This document shows, piece by piece, positions 9,019 to 17,709 of a stretch of DNA of 64,000 nt. The notes under the pieces were generated by a model. It did not search any database. It was not told the origin of the DNA and saw only the letters and a list, made by a program, of their open reading frames with translations. Made by a program: the position numbers and the translations under genes. Origin of the DNA: PMG-095 sp049324695 (GTDB lineage Bacteria; Myxococcota_A; Polyangia; Polyangiales; Polyangiaceae); assembly GCA_049324695.1 (NCBI GenBank), contig JBMOMJ010000039.1:62001-126000 (forward strand), read 5' to 3'. Numbering within the stretch: position 1 is the stretch's first letter; each line of letters opens with the position of its first letter.

Positions 9019-9948
9019 ATGCCGAAGGGTAAACGCGCCGACAATCCATTGCGAACGCGACCTCTCGTTAATCCCGAGAGCGGAGCGCACGTGCGCATCA
9101 CTCCAATCGACAGTCGCCGCGCCGAAGAGTTTTTCGAGCCTGATGCGGATCTAGTTAAACTCGCGAGCTCGCGCGACGAAGTCGAGTTCTCACGAACACG
9201 CAGCTCAGCCGAAGGCGAACGCAGCGTGGAAGCGCTAGAGCAGCGGGTGCACGAACTCGAGCAGGAGCTCCTCTCCGCGCGCGAATCGTTGCGTCAGAAG
9301 GATCTGGAGCTTCATTCGATCCGCTCGATGCGTGCGCCCGCATATCCGGTTTCGGATTCGTTGCGCGCCTTGCCCGAACAGGCACCGGCTATTTCATTGC
9401 CGCTCGCAGCGAGCCCGCTGTCGCTTCCACCCGAGGCGCTGTCCTTGGCCGCGCCGCCGGCACCCAGCGCTGAGTCGTTTTCGTTCGACGGGCCGCCGTC
9501 GAGTTCCACGTGGCAACCTGCTTCGCCTCCGAGCGCAGGGTACCCGGTGCTGCAACACGTCTCCGTTGCTCTGCGCGCGAGCACCATGCCGCCAGGGCCG
9601 GACTCGGTGCCCCCGTCACAACGCAAGGCGCCGCGGCGCGCGTGTGAGCTGGAGCTCGAGTTCACCGAGGAAACGCACTTCTTTACCGGTCTCACCCAGG
9701 ACATCTCGGAAGGCGGCGTGTTCATCGCTACCTATCAGCTGTTCCCGATCGGCAGTCGGCTCGAGCTGGCTTTCGAGCTGCCGGATGGCACCAAGATCAG
9801 CTGCTGGGGCCGCGTCCGCTGGCTGCGAGAAGAGACGGCGAATTGTCGGCCGGGAATGGGCGTGGCTTTCGGCGAGCTGTCGGAAAGCGCGCTCCGGGCC
9901 ATCTCGCGTTTTTGCGCGGAGCGCCCGCCGATCTACATGGAGTGGTAG
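9019..9948 (+). CDS. PilZ domain protein with coiled coil
   Basis: A 309-residue cytoplasmic protein. The N-terminal ~65 residues are polar. Residues ~70-105 form a strongly predicted coiled coil (VEALEQRVHELEQELLSARE). A Pro/Ser-rich linker leads to a C-terminal PilZ domain at ~200-305. The domain has RKAPRRACELELEF at its start and the strand DISEGGVFIATYQLFPIG, in the manner of the myxobacterial TIGR02266 PilZ subfamily. PilZ domains often bind cyclic di-GMP through RxxxR and D/NxSxxG. Here DISEGG fits the second motif and RKAPRR is a plausible first motif, so binding is possible. It may couple cyclic di-GMP to surface behaviour; no target gene is adjacent. Confidence 0.85.
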   Translation: MPKGKRADNPLRTRPLVNPESGAHVRITPIDSRRAEEFFEPDADLVKLASSRDEVEFSRTRSSAEGERSVEALEQRVHELEQELLSARESLRQKDLELHSIRSMRAPAYPVSDSLRALPEQAPAISLPLAASPLSLPPEALSLAAPPAPSAESFSFDGPPSSSTWQPASPPSAGYPVLQHVSVALRASTMPPGPDSVPPSQRKAPRRACELELEFTEETHFFTGLTQDISEGGVFIATYQLFPIGSRLELAFELPDGTKISCWGRVRWLREETANCRPGMGVAFGELSESALRAISRFCAERPPIYMEW

Positions 9949-10019
9949 GCTCGCGCGAACGAGTTCGCCAGCGGCTGGCTGTTACGACCCGCCGAAAATT
10001 GCGCTAGGCTGCGCCGCAG

Positions 10020-10505
10020 ATGGGTTTGGTGAGTGCAGGCCTTCTCGTGTATCGCAATGGGGCAGTCGAACTCGAAGTGTTCTTGGCACATCCCGGCGGG
10101 CCGTACTTCGCGCGCAAAGACGAGGGCAGCTGGACCGTTCCGAAGGGCGCTCCGTTGGAAGGTGAAGCGCTGATCGCTGCCGCGCGCCGCGAGTTCGAAG
10201 AGGAGATCGGCTTTGCTCCTTCTGGCGACCTGCACGAGCTCGGCTCCATCAAGCAGCGCTCGGGCAAGTTAGTGCACGCCTGGTGTGTAGAAGCGTCGCT
10301 GCCTCCGGGCTTCACGCTCAAGAGCAACGAGTTCGAGCTCGAGTGGCCACCCGGCTCCGGTAAACGCAAGTTGTTTCCCGAGGTCGACCGCGCCGCCTTC
10401 TTTCCATTCAGAGTCGCGCTCACCAAGATCATGCCGGCACAAAAGCCTTTTCTCGAACGCCTCGCACAACGGCTCTCGCCGGCAACCGAAACCGGTGACG
10501 AGTAA
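10020..10505 (+). CDS. Nudix hydrolase
   Basis: A 161-residue pyrophosphohydrolase with a complete Nudix box: G43, E49, R57-E58, E61-E62, G64. This is the helix-loop-helix that binds Mg2+ and cleaves nucleoside diphosphate-linked substrates. Length and the N-terminal start (MGLVSAGLLVYRNGA) resemble the small 'phosphohistidine/NUDIX' proteins with a PYFARKDEGSWTVPKG lead-in. The substrate cannot be predicted. It overlaps the next gene by 11 bases if that gene starts at GTG 10495, which suggests translational coupling. Confidence 0.9.
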   Translation: MGLVSAGLLVYRNGAVELEVFLAHPGGPYFARKDEGSWTVPKGAPLEGEALIAAARREFEEEIGFAPSGDLHELGSIKQRSGKLVHAWCVEASLPPGFTLKSNEFELEWPPGSGKRKLFPEVDRAAFFPFRVALTKIMPAQKPFLERLAQRLSPATETGDE

Positions 10506-10962
10506 TGCCGTGAAGAAATCAGCCAAGCGCGTGACGGCGAAGAATGCCGCTGCAAAGCCGACTGCGAGCGCCGGCTACTCGAGCGCATCGCTTCCGCAGA
10601 AGCTGGGCATTCATGCGAGTGATCGCGTCGGACTCGTGAACGCGCCCAAGGACTTTGCGGCACTGCTCGTGCCTTTGCCCGAAGGCGTGCGGCTGCTGCC
10701 GTCGCCGCGCGGGGAGACTGAACTCAGTCTGTGGTTTCCTCGCAATCTGGCGGAGCTGAGTCGAGACATCGGGCGTCGTGCCGAACGCATCGGTGTCCGC
10801 GGGATTTGGGTTTGCTGGCCCAAGAAAGCTTCGGGAGTGCCAACTGACTTGGATGAGAATCGCATTCGCGATGCCGCACTCGCCGTTGGTCTCGTGGACA
10901 TTAAGGTGTGCGCCATCGACGCGACCTATTCAGGACTGAAGCTCACGCGCCGCAAGGCGTGA
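10495..10962 (+). CDS. DUF3052-like protein
   Basis: A 155-residue protein with a Lys/Ala-rich N-terminus (about 30 residues) followed by a domain that resembles DUF3052: KLGIHASDRVGLVNAP, then an IGVRGIWVCWPKKASG strand and NRIRDAALAVGLVDIKVCAID. That pattern is typical of small proteins of unknown function that recur in actinobacteria and myxobacteria. The frame opens with GTG at 10495, inside the Nudix gene; a second GTG at 10510 would give a five-residue shorter protein. The stop is followed by 240 bases without an evident gene. No enzymatic motif is visible. Confidence 0.72.
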   Translation: MTSNAVKKSAKRVTAKNAAAKPTASAGYSSASLPQKLGIHASDRVGLVNAPKDFAALLVPLPEGVRLLPSPRGETELSLWFPRNLAELSRDIGRRAERIGVRGIWVCWPKKASGVPTDLDENRIRDAALAVGLVDIKVCAIDATYSGLKLTRRKA

Positions 10963-11202
10963 TCAAAAGACCGCGGCTCGCGATCCAGGAGCTTTGCGGG
11001 AGGCGATGGCGAAGCCCGCCGTTCGGCTCGGGAAATTACCTGGCCGGCCGCCCGCGCAAGGGCGACCGCTGCGGAAACCCAAAAGAAAACGCATAGAACT
11101 CGGCCTTGGCCACAGGATAGTTCCTGGGTTGCTCCCCGCGAGCGGCCGGAGGAAGTCTAAGCATCCCCGCAATGCGCAATCGAATCGACGAGCAAGCTTG
11201 AC

Positions 11203-12120
11203 ATGGCGCTCCTTCGCCACAGCCGAACCGAACGTATCGTGTTGGTCGAGCCCGAGCTCATCATTGGGCGTTCGCCGAACTGCGGGCTGCAAGTGCAGGA
11301 GCCGTATGTCTCTGCGCAGCACGCAACTTTGCGCTGGGGTGGTGCGCGCTGGGAGCTCAAGGATTTGGGGAGTCGCAACGGCACGTTCCTGAATGGCGCG
11401 CGCCTCGAAGTCGGAAAGGCTTACGCCGTCGTAGAAGGTGCGTCACTCGCCTTTGGCAGCGAAGCAGAGCTCTGGCTCATGCAGGATGCGTCGGCGCCGG
11501 AACCCATGGCGATTCCGCTGGACGGCGGCGAGCCCATCACTCCTGAGAACGACGTGATCGGTTTGCCCACGAGCGACAGCCCCCAGGCGAGCATTTTTCG
11601 CGACGTCGACGGCTTGTGGAAGCTCGAAACGCTGGAAGGCGATCGGGTCGTGCTCGACAGTCACAAGCCCTTTCAAGTGGCTGGACGGCCGTGGCGCTTT
11701 GCGAGTCCGGAAGCGCTGGGCCCGTCTTCGTCCACCTTGATGGCCTCGAGCGATACCCCCGTCTCGCTGCGTTTCACGGTTTCGCGCGACGAGGAGCACG
11801 TGGAGCTCTGCGCCATTCATGGGGATCTGGTGGTGGATCTCGGCAGCCGGCAGCACAACTACCTGCTGCTCACGCTGGCACGGGCGCGCCGCGAGGACGA
11901 AAAAAGCGGCTTTCCCGAAACCACCTGCGGCTGGATTCATCAGGAAGACCTGCTTTCACTGCTCCACATCACGTCGACCCAGCTGAACATCGACGTGTTC
12001 CGAATCCGCCAGCATTTTGCGCGCGTGGGGCTGCCGGGGGTAGCCAACGTCATCGAGCGTCGCCCGCGCAGCAAGCAGCTGCGACTCGGCTTTTCGAGCT
12101 TTGAAATCAACGTGGTTTAG
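11203..12120 (+). CDS. FHA domain protein with C-terminal helical (winged-helix-like) domain
   Basis: A 305-residue protein. Residues ~15-90 are a forkhead-associated domain, which reads phosphothreonine. The conserved GRS, SAQH and DLGSRNGTFLNG positions are all present, so it should bind a kinase-phosphorylated partner. A ~130-residue middle follows. Residues ~215-305 form a helical region ending in a short basic strand (RRPRSKQLRLGFSSFEI), in the style of the winged-helix tails seen in FHA transcription factors (ETTCGWIHQEDLLSLLHITS). A DNA-binding output is therefore likely but not proven. No kinase gene is next to it. The ATG lies 240 bases after the DUF3052-like gene. Confidence 0.8.
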   Translation: MALLRHSRTERIVLVEPELIIGRSPNCGLQVQEPYVSAQHATLRWGGARWELKDLGSRNGTFLNGARLEVGKAYAVVEGASLAFGSEAELWLMQDASAPEPMAIPLDGGEPITPENDVIGLPTSDSPQASIFRDVDGLWKLETLEGDRVVLDSHKPFQVAGRPWRFASPEALGPSSSTLMASSDTPVSLRFTVSRDEEHVELCAIHGDLVVDLGSRQHNYLLLTLARARREDEKSGFPETTCGWIHQEDLLSLLHITSTQLNIDVFRIRQHFARVGLPGVANVIERRPRSKQLRLGFSSFEINVV

Positions 12121-12253
12121 GGCCGAAAACCCGTGTAATTCGCTGTAATCGACAGGTGGGGGTCACCTCGGTCAAATAGCTTGGGTCGCGGAGGTCCGGT
12201 GCGCTCTCGGTCGCGCAGCGCTGGGCATCCGAGGGGGGTCCACCGTTACCTGA

Positions 12254-13096
12254 ATGGAGGAAGAGCTCATGGTCGAGCAATTGCTAGAGGGACAGCGCAA
12301 TGCTTCCCCGTCGGTGTCCAACGCCGGCGTTCGCTCCGAGTTTGGAGAGCTCGAGCGATTCAAAGCGGTGCGCGCGAACGAAGAGACGGCAGAGCCCTTC
12401 GAGATCGCGACGCTGTGGGTCGAACTCTCGCTCGGCAAAGCGCGCATGCGCGAATGTTTCTTCAACGACGACACCTGCTTCTTGGCGGTCGAAAGCGCGA
12501 TTCCCAGCGCTCGCCCCGAGCGGCGGTTGTTGCCGCGCAAGCTGCGCGTTCTCGAGCGTGTCTTGCTGCGCGGCGGCCAGAAGTCGGTTGCCGCCGAGCT
12601 AGGCCTGGCGCCGTCGACGGTTGCCATCATCGCTGGCGGCTGTCTGCGTGCGATGGGCATGGACAGCGGCGCATCACGCGCACCACTGCCGCTGTGGATG
12701 GCGCTGCATGCATTCCACGGCAACACACAGTACCGGCAGGCGCGTCTGAGCCGCATCACACACGGCGGCCGCACCTACTCGATCATCGCGGTGCCGCGGC
12801 CCGAGCGTCGCTTGAGCCAACTCGTATCACCCGCGGAGTACGCCGTGCTGCGCTTGCTGGTCGAGGGGCTGTCGCACGCCGAAATGGCGCTGGTGCGGCA
12901 CACCTCGGTGCGAACCATTGCCAACCAGCTCGCCTCGGCATTTCACAAGCTGGGCGTCTCTGGCCGCTCCGAACTGCTATGCCAGCTCGTCGCGTTGAAC
13001 TCCGCCTTTCCGGAGCTGCCTCCCCAGCGGCGTGCGTCGAGCGAGAGCCAGGAGCTCCCCCGATCGCGCCCGGTGGCAGAGGTCGTCAACGGTTAG
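12254..13096 (+). CDS. regulator with two LuxR-type HTH segments
   Basis: A 280-residue transcription regulator. The C-terminal segment (~190-245, LVSPAEYAVLRLLVEGLSHA onward) is a LuxR/GerE-type HTH with the usual SVRTIANQLASAFHKLGV recognition helix. An earlier segment (~93-135, RKLRVLERVLLRGGQKSVAA, then LGLAPSTVAIIAGGCLRAMG) reads as a second, more degenerate GerE-like HTH. There is no receiver or autoinducer-binding domain, so the input is unknown. The ATG at 12254 overlaps a GGAGG that could serve an internal ATG at 12269 instead. A 13-bp perfect inverted repeat starts at its stop codon. Confidence 0.8.
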   Translation: MEEELMVEQLLEGQRNASPSVSNAGVRSEFGELERFKAVRANEETAEPFEIATLWVELSLGKARMRECFFNDDTCFLAVESAIPSARPERRLLPRKLRVLERVLLRGGQKSVAAELGLAPSTVAIIAGGCLRAMGMDSGASRAPLPLWMALHAFHGNTQYRQARLSRITHGGRTYSIIAVPRPERRLSQLVSPAEYAVLRLLVEGLSHAEMALVRHTSVRTIANQLASAFHKLGVSGRSELLCQLVALNSAFPELPPQRRASSESQELPRSRPVAEVVNG

Positions 13097-13127
13097 CCGC
13101 GCGCACCGAAGCGACGCGCGGCTAACC
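13091..13127 (+). terminator. 13-bp perfect hairpin at the end of the LuxR-type gene
   Basis: GGTTAGCCGCGCG at 13091-13103 and its exact reverse complement at 13115-13127 flank an 11-base loop. The left arm contains the TAG stop of the regulator. No T-tract follows, so it may stop transcription weakly, protect the 3' end, or serve as an attenuator before the next gene. Confidence 0.6.
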
Positions 13128-13244
13128 CAATCAGGCTCCCAAAACTACTTCTACGCGCAACCCATCGCGAAGCTCGGAGCGAGCTATGCTGAGCGCGATG
13201 CCAGCTTTCGACGCGCCGCGACACGATTCACGAGGGCTTCACGC

Positions 13245-14327
13245 ATGAGGCTTGGAATTGTCGGCGCCGGGCTCAGTGGGTTGGTGGTGGCGCGCACCGC
13301 GGCGAGCTGGGTGGACTCGGTCACCGTCTTCGAGGCATCCAACCGCGCGGGTGGCCAACTCTACAGTGAGCACGCGCAGGGGTTCGTCGTAGAGCACGGC
13401 GCGGAGGGTTTCGTCGCCGGCAGCGTGGTCGTGCCTCAACTGGCGGAAGCCCTCGGCATCGCGGCGGAGCTTCAGGATCAACGCGTCAATCTTTCCTATG
13501 GATTCGACGGTTCGGTGCTGAGCCCGCTCGCTGCAGGCGAAGCCGCGCGTTTTCTCGGTTTTCAGGTCAAGAGCGACGAACTCGGCCGTGGAGTGCGCAC
13601 CTTCCGATCTGGCATGGATCAACTCACGCGTGCCCTGGTCGCGAATCTGAGCCCGCGCGTCGGGCTCAACTTGGAAAAGCGTGTCAGCGAGCTCACGCAG
13701 CACGACGAGCACAGCGTGCTCACGCTCGCCGACGGCACGCGCGCCGATTTCGACGCCGTGGTGCTCGCCACCAACGCCGCGACAGCGAGCGCTTTGCTCA
13801 CCCCAGGTTTCGGCGATGCGGCACGTGCGCTTTCGGAGTCACAAACTTTGTCCAGCGTGACCGTGTCGCTCGCGTTCAGCGAGAGCGCGCTGGAGCAGCC
13901 GACCGATGCAAGCGGCTTCGTCGTAGCGGTCAGCGCGCAACGCGACGGTTTGCGAGCCGCGAGCTTTTCCTCCAGCAAGTTCGCCGAGCGAGCGCCACCG
14001 AGGCACACCTTGGTGCGCCTCTTCTTTCGCCCCGAAGCGCACGAGCTGGAAAGCCTGAGCGACGCCGAATGGAGCGAGCGAGCTCGAAGGGGTCTCGAGC
14101 GCATCCTCCCCGTGCACGCGGCACCACTCGCTACTTGGGTATCCCGCTGGGATCGCGCCCTCCCCGTCTCCAACCCGGCACATCTCGACCGCGTGAAACG
14201 GCTCGAAGCGGCACTTGCAGGCCAGAACATTTGGCTCGCTGGGTCGGCCTTTCATGGCTCAGGCATCGACGCCGCAGTCCGCTCCGCCAACGGCACCGCC
14301 GAAGCGCTTCGAGCTGCGTTCGCCTGA
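13245..14327 (+). CDS. protoporphyrinogen-oxidase-like FAD flavoprotein
   Basis: About 360 residues from the ATG at 13245, where the Rossmann motif GIVGAGLSGLVVARTA begins after three residues. The longer frame adds 71 residues without domain sequence. The protein fits the protoporphyrinogen oxidase (HemY/HemG) or amine-oxidase family: dinucleotide-binding GxGxxG, VFEASNRAGGQLYS, an ADFDAVVLATNA strand and a C-terminal IWLAGSAFHGSGIDAAVRSA segment, the usual FAD-binding end. The family usually has 440-480 residues, so this one is shorter. A role in haem oxidation is likely but a paralogue acting on another substrate is possible. No other haem gene is nearby. Confidence 0.78.
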   Translation: MRLGIVGAGLSGLVVARTAASWVDSVTVFEASNRAGGQLYSEHAQGFVVEHGAEGFVAGSVVVPQLAEALGIAAELQDQRVNLSYGFDGSVLSPLAAGEAARFLGFQVKSDELGRGVRTFRSGMDQLTRALVANLSPRVGLNLEKRVSELTQHDEHSVLTLADGTRADFDAVVLATNAATASALLTPGFGDAARALSESQTLSSVTVSLAFSESALEQPTDASGFVVAVSAQRDGLRAASFSSSKFAERAPPRHTLVRLFFRPEAHELESLSDAEWSERARRGLERILPVHAAPLATWVSRWDRALPVSNPAHLDRVKRLEAALAGQNIWLAGSAFHGSGIDAAVRSANGTAEALRAAFA

Positions 14328-14470
14328 GCTTCGAGCGCTGTCCCACCAGGCTTTCGCCCGGAGCTCCACTCCCGGCCCAGCGTCCTGAGCCAGCGTGCGC
14401 TGGGAGTGGAAGATCGAGGCAATTTCGCACGCCTGCCGCCCAGCGATGATGGTAGTAACGGAACCGACTC

Positions 14471-15904
14471 ATGGCGGGCCTCTCGGCACGGTGTCCACAC
14501 TGCGGCGCGCTCGGACTCGAGGGCGCGGCGTTTTGCGTGGAGTGCGGAGGGAGAATGCCTATGTCCGACGCGCCCACCGCCGAGCCGTCGCGCTCCAGTT
14601 CGCCGTTGGGCAGTCCTCCGGGGCCGCCACCAGCGCCAAGCGCTCGCCCACTCGGACCGCCACCCGCGCCGCGTCCATCCGAGCCGCGCCCTGGCGACAC
14701 CCGCGCCGCGCCTAGCTTTGGACCGCCCGGCGCGCGTCGTCCGGTGGCGCCGCGCCGCTCGACGTTGCCCGGCCCTGGTGGGCGACCGTCGAAACCTCCC
14801 ACCGCGGAAAACCCCGGCTCGATCAGCGAAGCGCTCGCCGACGCCGCCGCCGATGCGCCTGAAGCCACGCCGTCGAAGCCTCCGTTTGCTTTTGGCCCGC
14901 CACGCCCGAGCCAGCCCGAACCACTGCGTCCCGCGCCGATGAGCGAACAGCTGCCTCCACCACCTCCTCCCATCACATCGAGTCCCTCGGGCCTGCGGCG
15001 CATGCTCGATGACATCGATAAGAAGTTCGAGAACATCGTCTCCGAGCCGCCCGGTCCAGGCCGCGATCTAACGCCGGACGAGCTGCAGGAAGCACAGCGT
15101 TTGTTCTTGGAGATTTCGGCGAATCACTTGGGACCGGTGCGCGATCTGATCGTAGAGATCGAACTCGGCGAGCCCACGCGCGAGTGGCTTTCGGTGTGCA
15201 GGCCCGCGGTGGCGTCGCTGCGCCGCGCCGCAATGGACATGGCGCTGAGCGATCTCGGAGCGGATCTCGGTGCTTTGCTATCGGTGATCGAGCAAGGCGA
15301 ACGCAGCGTCGGCAGCTCGTTGGATGCGCGCACACGCGAAGGTTTGAAGGCTGCGTACGCGAAGCTCTCGAGCGCGTTGCCCCAAGCGTTCGAGGTGAGT
15401 CAGGCACGCAACCGCCGTGAACCGTTGATCGTGCAGACGTTGCTGCAACAGGTGCCCGACGTGCGCAAGGTGGCGCTCGATCGCATGTACGCAGCGGGGC
15501 TCACCACGCTCGATCAGTTCTACAAGGCGAAGCCCGGTGACATCGCGGACGCGGCGGGGATCCCGCGCGAACTCGCCGAACGTATCGTGGCGCGTTTTCA
15601 GCGCTACCGGCGAGAGCTCGGCACGGCTCCGCCAACTCCGCGGCGTCAACGCGAGAAGGCGCAGCTGGAAGCGCTGACGAAGAAGCTCGAAGACCAAAAC
15701 GCGGCGTTCGATATCAGCGCCAAACATTGGTCGCACGCCGAAGAGAAGCGCCGCGTTCGTCAGGAACGCGCTTCGACCTTGCTCGAGATCGGCCTCTTGT
15801 TGGCGCGCCTCGGCGAGGTTGATTTGATCGAAGAGCTGGAACCACTGCCTTTCCAGAAGAAGGCCGAAACCCTGAGGCGCTTTCTCACGGCGCGAAACGA
15901 ATGA
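14471..15904 (+). CDS. zinc-ribbon / proline-rich / helix-hairpin-helix protein of the bactofilin operon
   Basis: A 477-residue cytoplasmic protein. Residues 8-28 form a zinc ribbon with CPHC and CVEC knuckles. Residues ~35-165 are a Pro/Ser/Ala-rich disordered linker. Residues ~175-300 are helical. Near 340-375 there is a helix-hairpin-helix-like segment (AAGLTTLDQFYKAKPGDIAD), and the C-terminal helices are strongly charged, with a possible coiled coil. The HhH suggests nucleic acid or protein contact. The gene lies 32 bases upstream of the pentapeptide-repeat gene and is in the same operon as the bactofilin, so a role in scaffold assembly is a reasonable inference. No known family name is certain. 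Confidence 0.72.
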   Translation: MAGLSARCPHCGALGLEGAAFCVECGGRMPMSDAPTAEPSRSSSPLGSPPGPPPAPSARPLGPPPAPRPSEPRPGDTRAAPSFGPPGARRPVAPRRSTLPGPGGRPSKPPTAENPGSISEALADAAADAPEATPSKPPFAFGPPRPSQPEPLRPAPMSEQLPPPPPPITSSPSGLRRMLDDIDKKFENIVSEPPGPGRDLTPDELQEAQRLFLEISANHLGPVRDLIVEIELGEPTREWLSVCRPAVASLRRAAMDMALSDLGADLGALLSVIEQGERSVGSSLDARTREGLKAAYAKLSSALPQAFEVSQARNRREPLIVQTLLQQVPDVRKVALDRMYAAGLTTLDQFYKAKPGDIADAAGIPRELAERIVARFQRYRRELGTAPPTPRRQREKAQLEALTKKLEDQNAAFDISAKHWSHAEEKRRVRQERASTLLEIGLLLARLGEVDLIEELEPLPFQKKAETLRRFLTARNE

Positions 15905-15936
15905 ACACCGAGCGCAAAACCGGAGGATTCGAGTAG

Positions 15937-17178
15937 ATGGCGGAGCTGACTCGGGACGAAGTGTTGCAGCGCGCGCAAGCGAAACAGAGCTTTGCGCGCG
16001 TCGATCTGCGCGGCCTGGATTTGTCGCAGTTGAACCTCGAAGGGCTCGACTTCGGGCGCGCGGAGCTCGACGGCGCGAACCTTTCGGGGGCGAAGCTGAA
16101 GGGCTCGAGCTTTCGCAACGCGAGCCTGCGCGAAGCCTTCCTGAAGCAAGCCGATTTGCGCGAGGCGAACCTCGACAAGGCGGACTTGGAGGGTGCGAAC
16201 CTAGAAGGCGCTGACCTGAGCCTCGCCAATCTCAACCGCGCAACCTTGGAGGGCGCCAAGCTCACTCAAGCGCTGGTGCGCGGGGCGCGTCTCACGGGGG
16301 CGCAGCTCGACTCATCCGATCTGGGCAAGGCCGATCTGGAAGGCGCTCTGCTCGCGCACGCGGAGCTCAACGAGTGCTACCTCGGCGGCGCCAACCTGAA
16401 AGGCACGGATCTCGCGAACGCCGTACTCACGCAGGCCAACCTGGAAGAGGCAAATCTGGAACGAGCCAGCTTGCGCGAAGCCGAGCTTGCCGGCGCCAAG
16501 GCGCCCAAAGCCAACTTCGCGGGCGCAGTGCTCTTACGCGCCAACCTCAGCAACGCGCGCTTCCTGGGCGCCAACCTCGAAGGCTCGGACCTGCGCCACG
16601 CGAATCTTTCGGGAGCCGATCTCAGCAACGCGGCGCTCACCGGCGCCAAGCTGCACGGCGCTGCCACGCAAACAGCCAAGTGGAGCTCACCGGCTGCAGA
16701 GTGGCTCGACTCGAGCCCCGGCGGAGACGGCACACGCCAAGTACGCGCCGACGACATCGAAGCGCTGCTCTCCGGCAAGCTGGCCGCGCCGTCCCACGCG
16801 GCGCGCTACTTCGGCAAAGGCGACGTGCTGCGCGATGCATCGCTCGAGTTCGGCGACGGCTCGAGCATCGAAATCGAGAGTCGCTTCGAGAACTGCTCGA
16901 TCACGCTGGGCAACGGCACCGATCTAGTAATCGGCGAAGCCGGAGTGCTCAGCAGGTGCCGCATTCAAGGCGGCGGCAACATCACCATCCTCGGCCAATT
17001 CTTCGAGCGCGAGAGTCCCGGTATTCAGGGTCCCAAGCGCCTCGTCGTCACGGCAACCGGCGCGCTCGTCGGATCGGTCGAGCAAGCCGCCGGGTCCACC
17101 GAGTTTGCATTTCAGCCGGGCTGCCGCCTGCGCATGAAGATCATGAAGGCCCGCACGGAAAGGTCAGGTAGCGAATGA
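15937..17178 (+). CDS. pentapeptide-repeat protein with C-terminal bactofilin-like beta-helix
   Basis: A 413-residue protein. From about residue 20 to 245 it is built of A(D/N)LxG-type pentapeptide repeats (for example LEGANLEGADLSLANLNRAT), which fold as a right-handed square beta-helix. The last ~110 residues (from SLEFGDGSSIEIESRF) lack the pentapeptide pattern. They resemble the beta-helical core of bactofilins, with alternating hydrophobic strands (SITLGNGTDLVIG, NITILGQF, LVVTATGALVGSVEQAAG). The stop overlaps the bactofilin ATG by 4 bases (ATGA), so the two are translationally coupled. A fusion of two beta-helices beside a bactofilin suggests a protein that caps, anchors or copolymerises with the filament. 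A GGAGG lies about 10 bases upstream of the ATG. Confidence 0.85.
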   Translation: MAELTRDEVLQRAQAKQSFARVDLRGLDLSQLNLEGLDFGRAELDGANLSGAKLKGSSFRNASLREAFLKQADLREANLDKADLEGANLEGADLSLANLNRATLEGAKLTQALVRGARLTGAQLDSSDLGKADLEGALLAHAELNECYLGGANLKGTDLANAVLTQANLEEANLERASLREAELAGAKAPKANFAGAVLLRANLSNARFLGANLEGSDLRHANLSGADLSNAALTGAKLHGAATQTAKWSSPAAEWLDSSPGGDGTRQVRADDIEALLSGKLAAPSHAARYFGKGDVLRDASLEFGDGSSIEIESRFENCSITLGNGTDLVIGEAGVLSRCRIQGGGNITILGQFFERESPGIQGPKRLVVTATGALVGSVEQAAGSTEFAFQPGCRLRMKIMKARTERSGSE

Positions 17179-17609
17179 GCACGAATGCCAAACAGACCAT
17201 TGTAGAAGAGGGAACGGAATTCAGAGGCACGTTGCTCTCGACCTGTCCCATCGTCGTCCGTGGCCGCATCGAAGGCGAAATCGATACGCCCGCGCTGTCC
17301 GTGAGCGAGAAAGGCTCCGTTCACGGCCGCGCCAAAGTGGGCACCATCAAGTCGTTGGGTGAGCTCTCGGGTGAATTCGATGCCGACACCGTGGAACTTG
17401 CGGGGCGCGTCAAAGACAACACCATCATTCGCGCCAAATCGCTGGAAGTGAAGCTCGCCAGCGACGACAACAAAATGCAGGTCATGTTCGGGGATACCGA
17501 GCTCGCCGTCGGCGACGCTCCGGAAGACGAAACCAACGTGACTCGCAAAGGGCGATCGCAGCGCCCCCCCAAGCCGAGCAGCAGCGAGCCGACGCCTTCA
17601 GCGGTGTAA
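17175..17609 (+). CDS. bactofilin (polymer-forming cytoskeletal protein)
   Basis: A 144-residue bactofilin of the DUF583 family. Its beta-helical core runs from about residue 10 to 100, with the typical FRGTLLSTCPIVVRGRIEG opening and the repeating turns VHGRAKVGTIKSLGELSGEF. A short charged N-terminus and a Pro/Ser-rich tail (~115-144) flank it. Bactofilins assemble without nucleotide into non-polar filaments at the membrane and organise wall enzymes or chromosome/motility factors; myxobacteria usually have several. The start overlaps the upstream gene by 4 bases. Two CDSs in front of it form a shared operon that carries further beta-helix and zinc-ribbon proteins. Which process this copy serves is not visible. 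Confidence 0.93.
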   Translation: MSTNAKQTIVEEGTEFRGTLLSTCPIVVRGRIEGEIDTPALSVSEKGSVHGRAKVGTIKSLGELSGEFDADTVELAGRVKDNTIIRAKSLEVKLASDDNKMQVMFGDTELAVGDAPEDETNVTRKGRSQRPPKPSSSEPTPSAV

Positions 17610-17709
17610 GGGCTTTCGCCGAAGCAAAGCGCAGGGCCAGCCCGGACGGCGAGAGAAGGATTGCTCCGAAGCTCATCTCGGACGACTGTGATCGTCGGAG
17701 GCTGGATCC

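Noticed and set aside
14131..15036. Gly-rich 301-codon frame on the minus strand
   Set aside because: It is the shadow of the Pro-rich linker of the plus-strand protein; the plus reading has the zinc ribbon and operon context.
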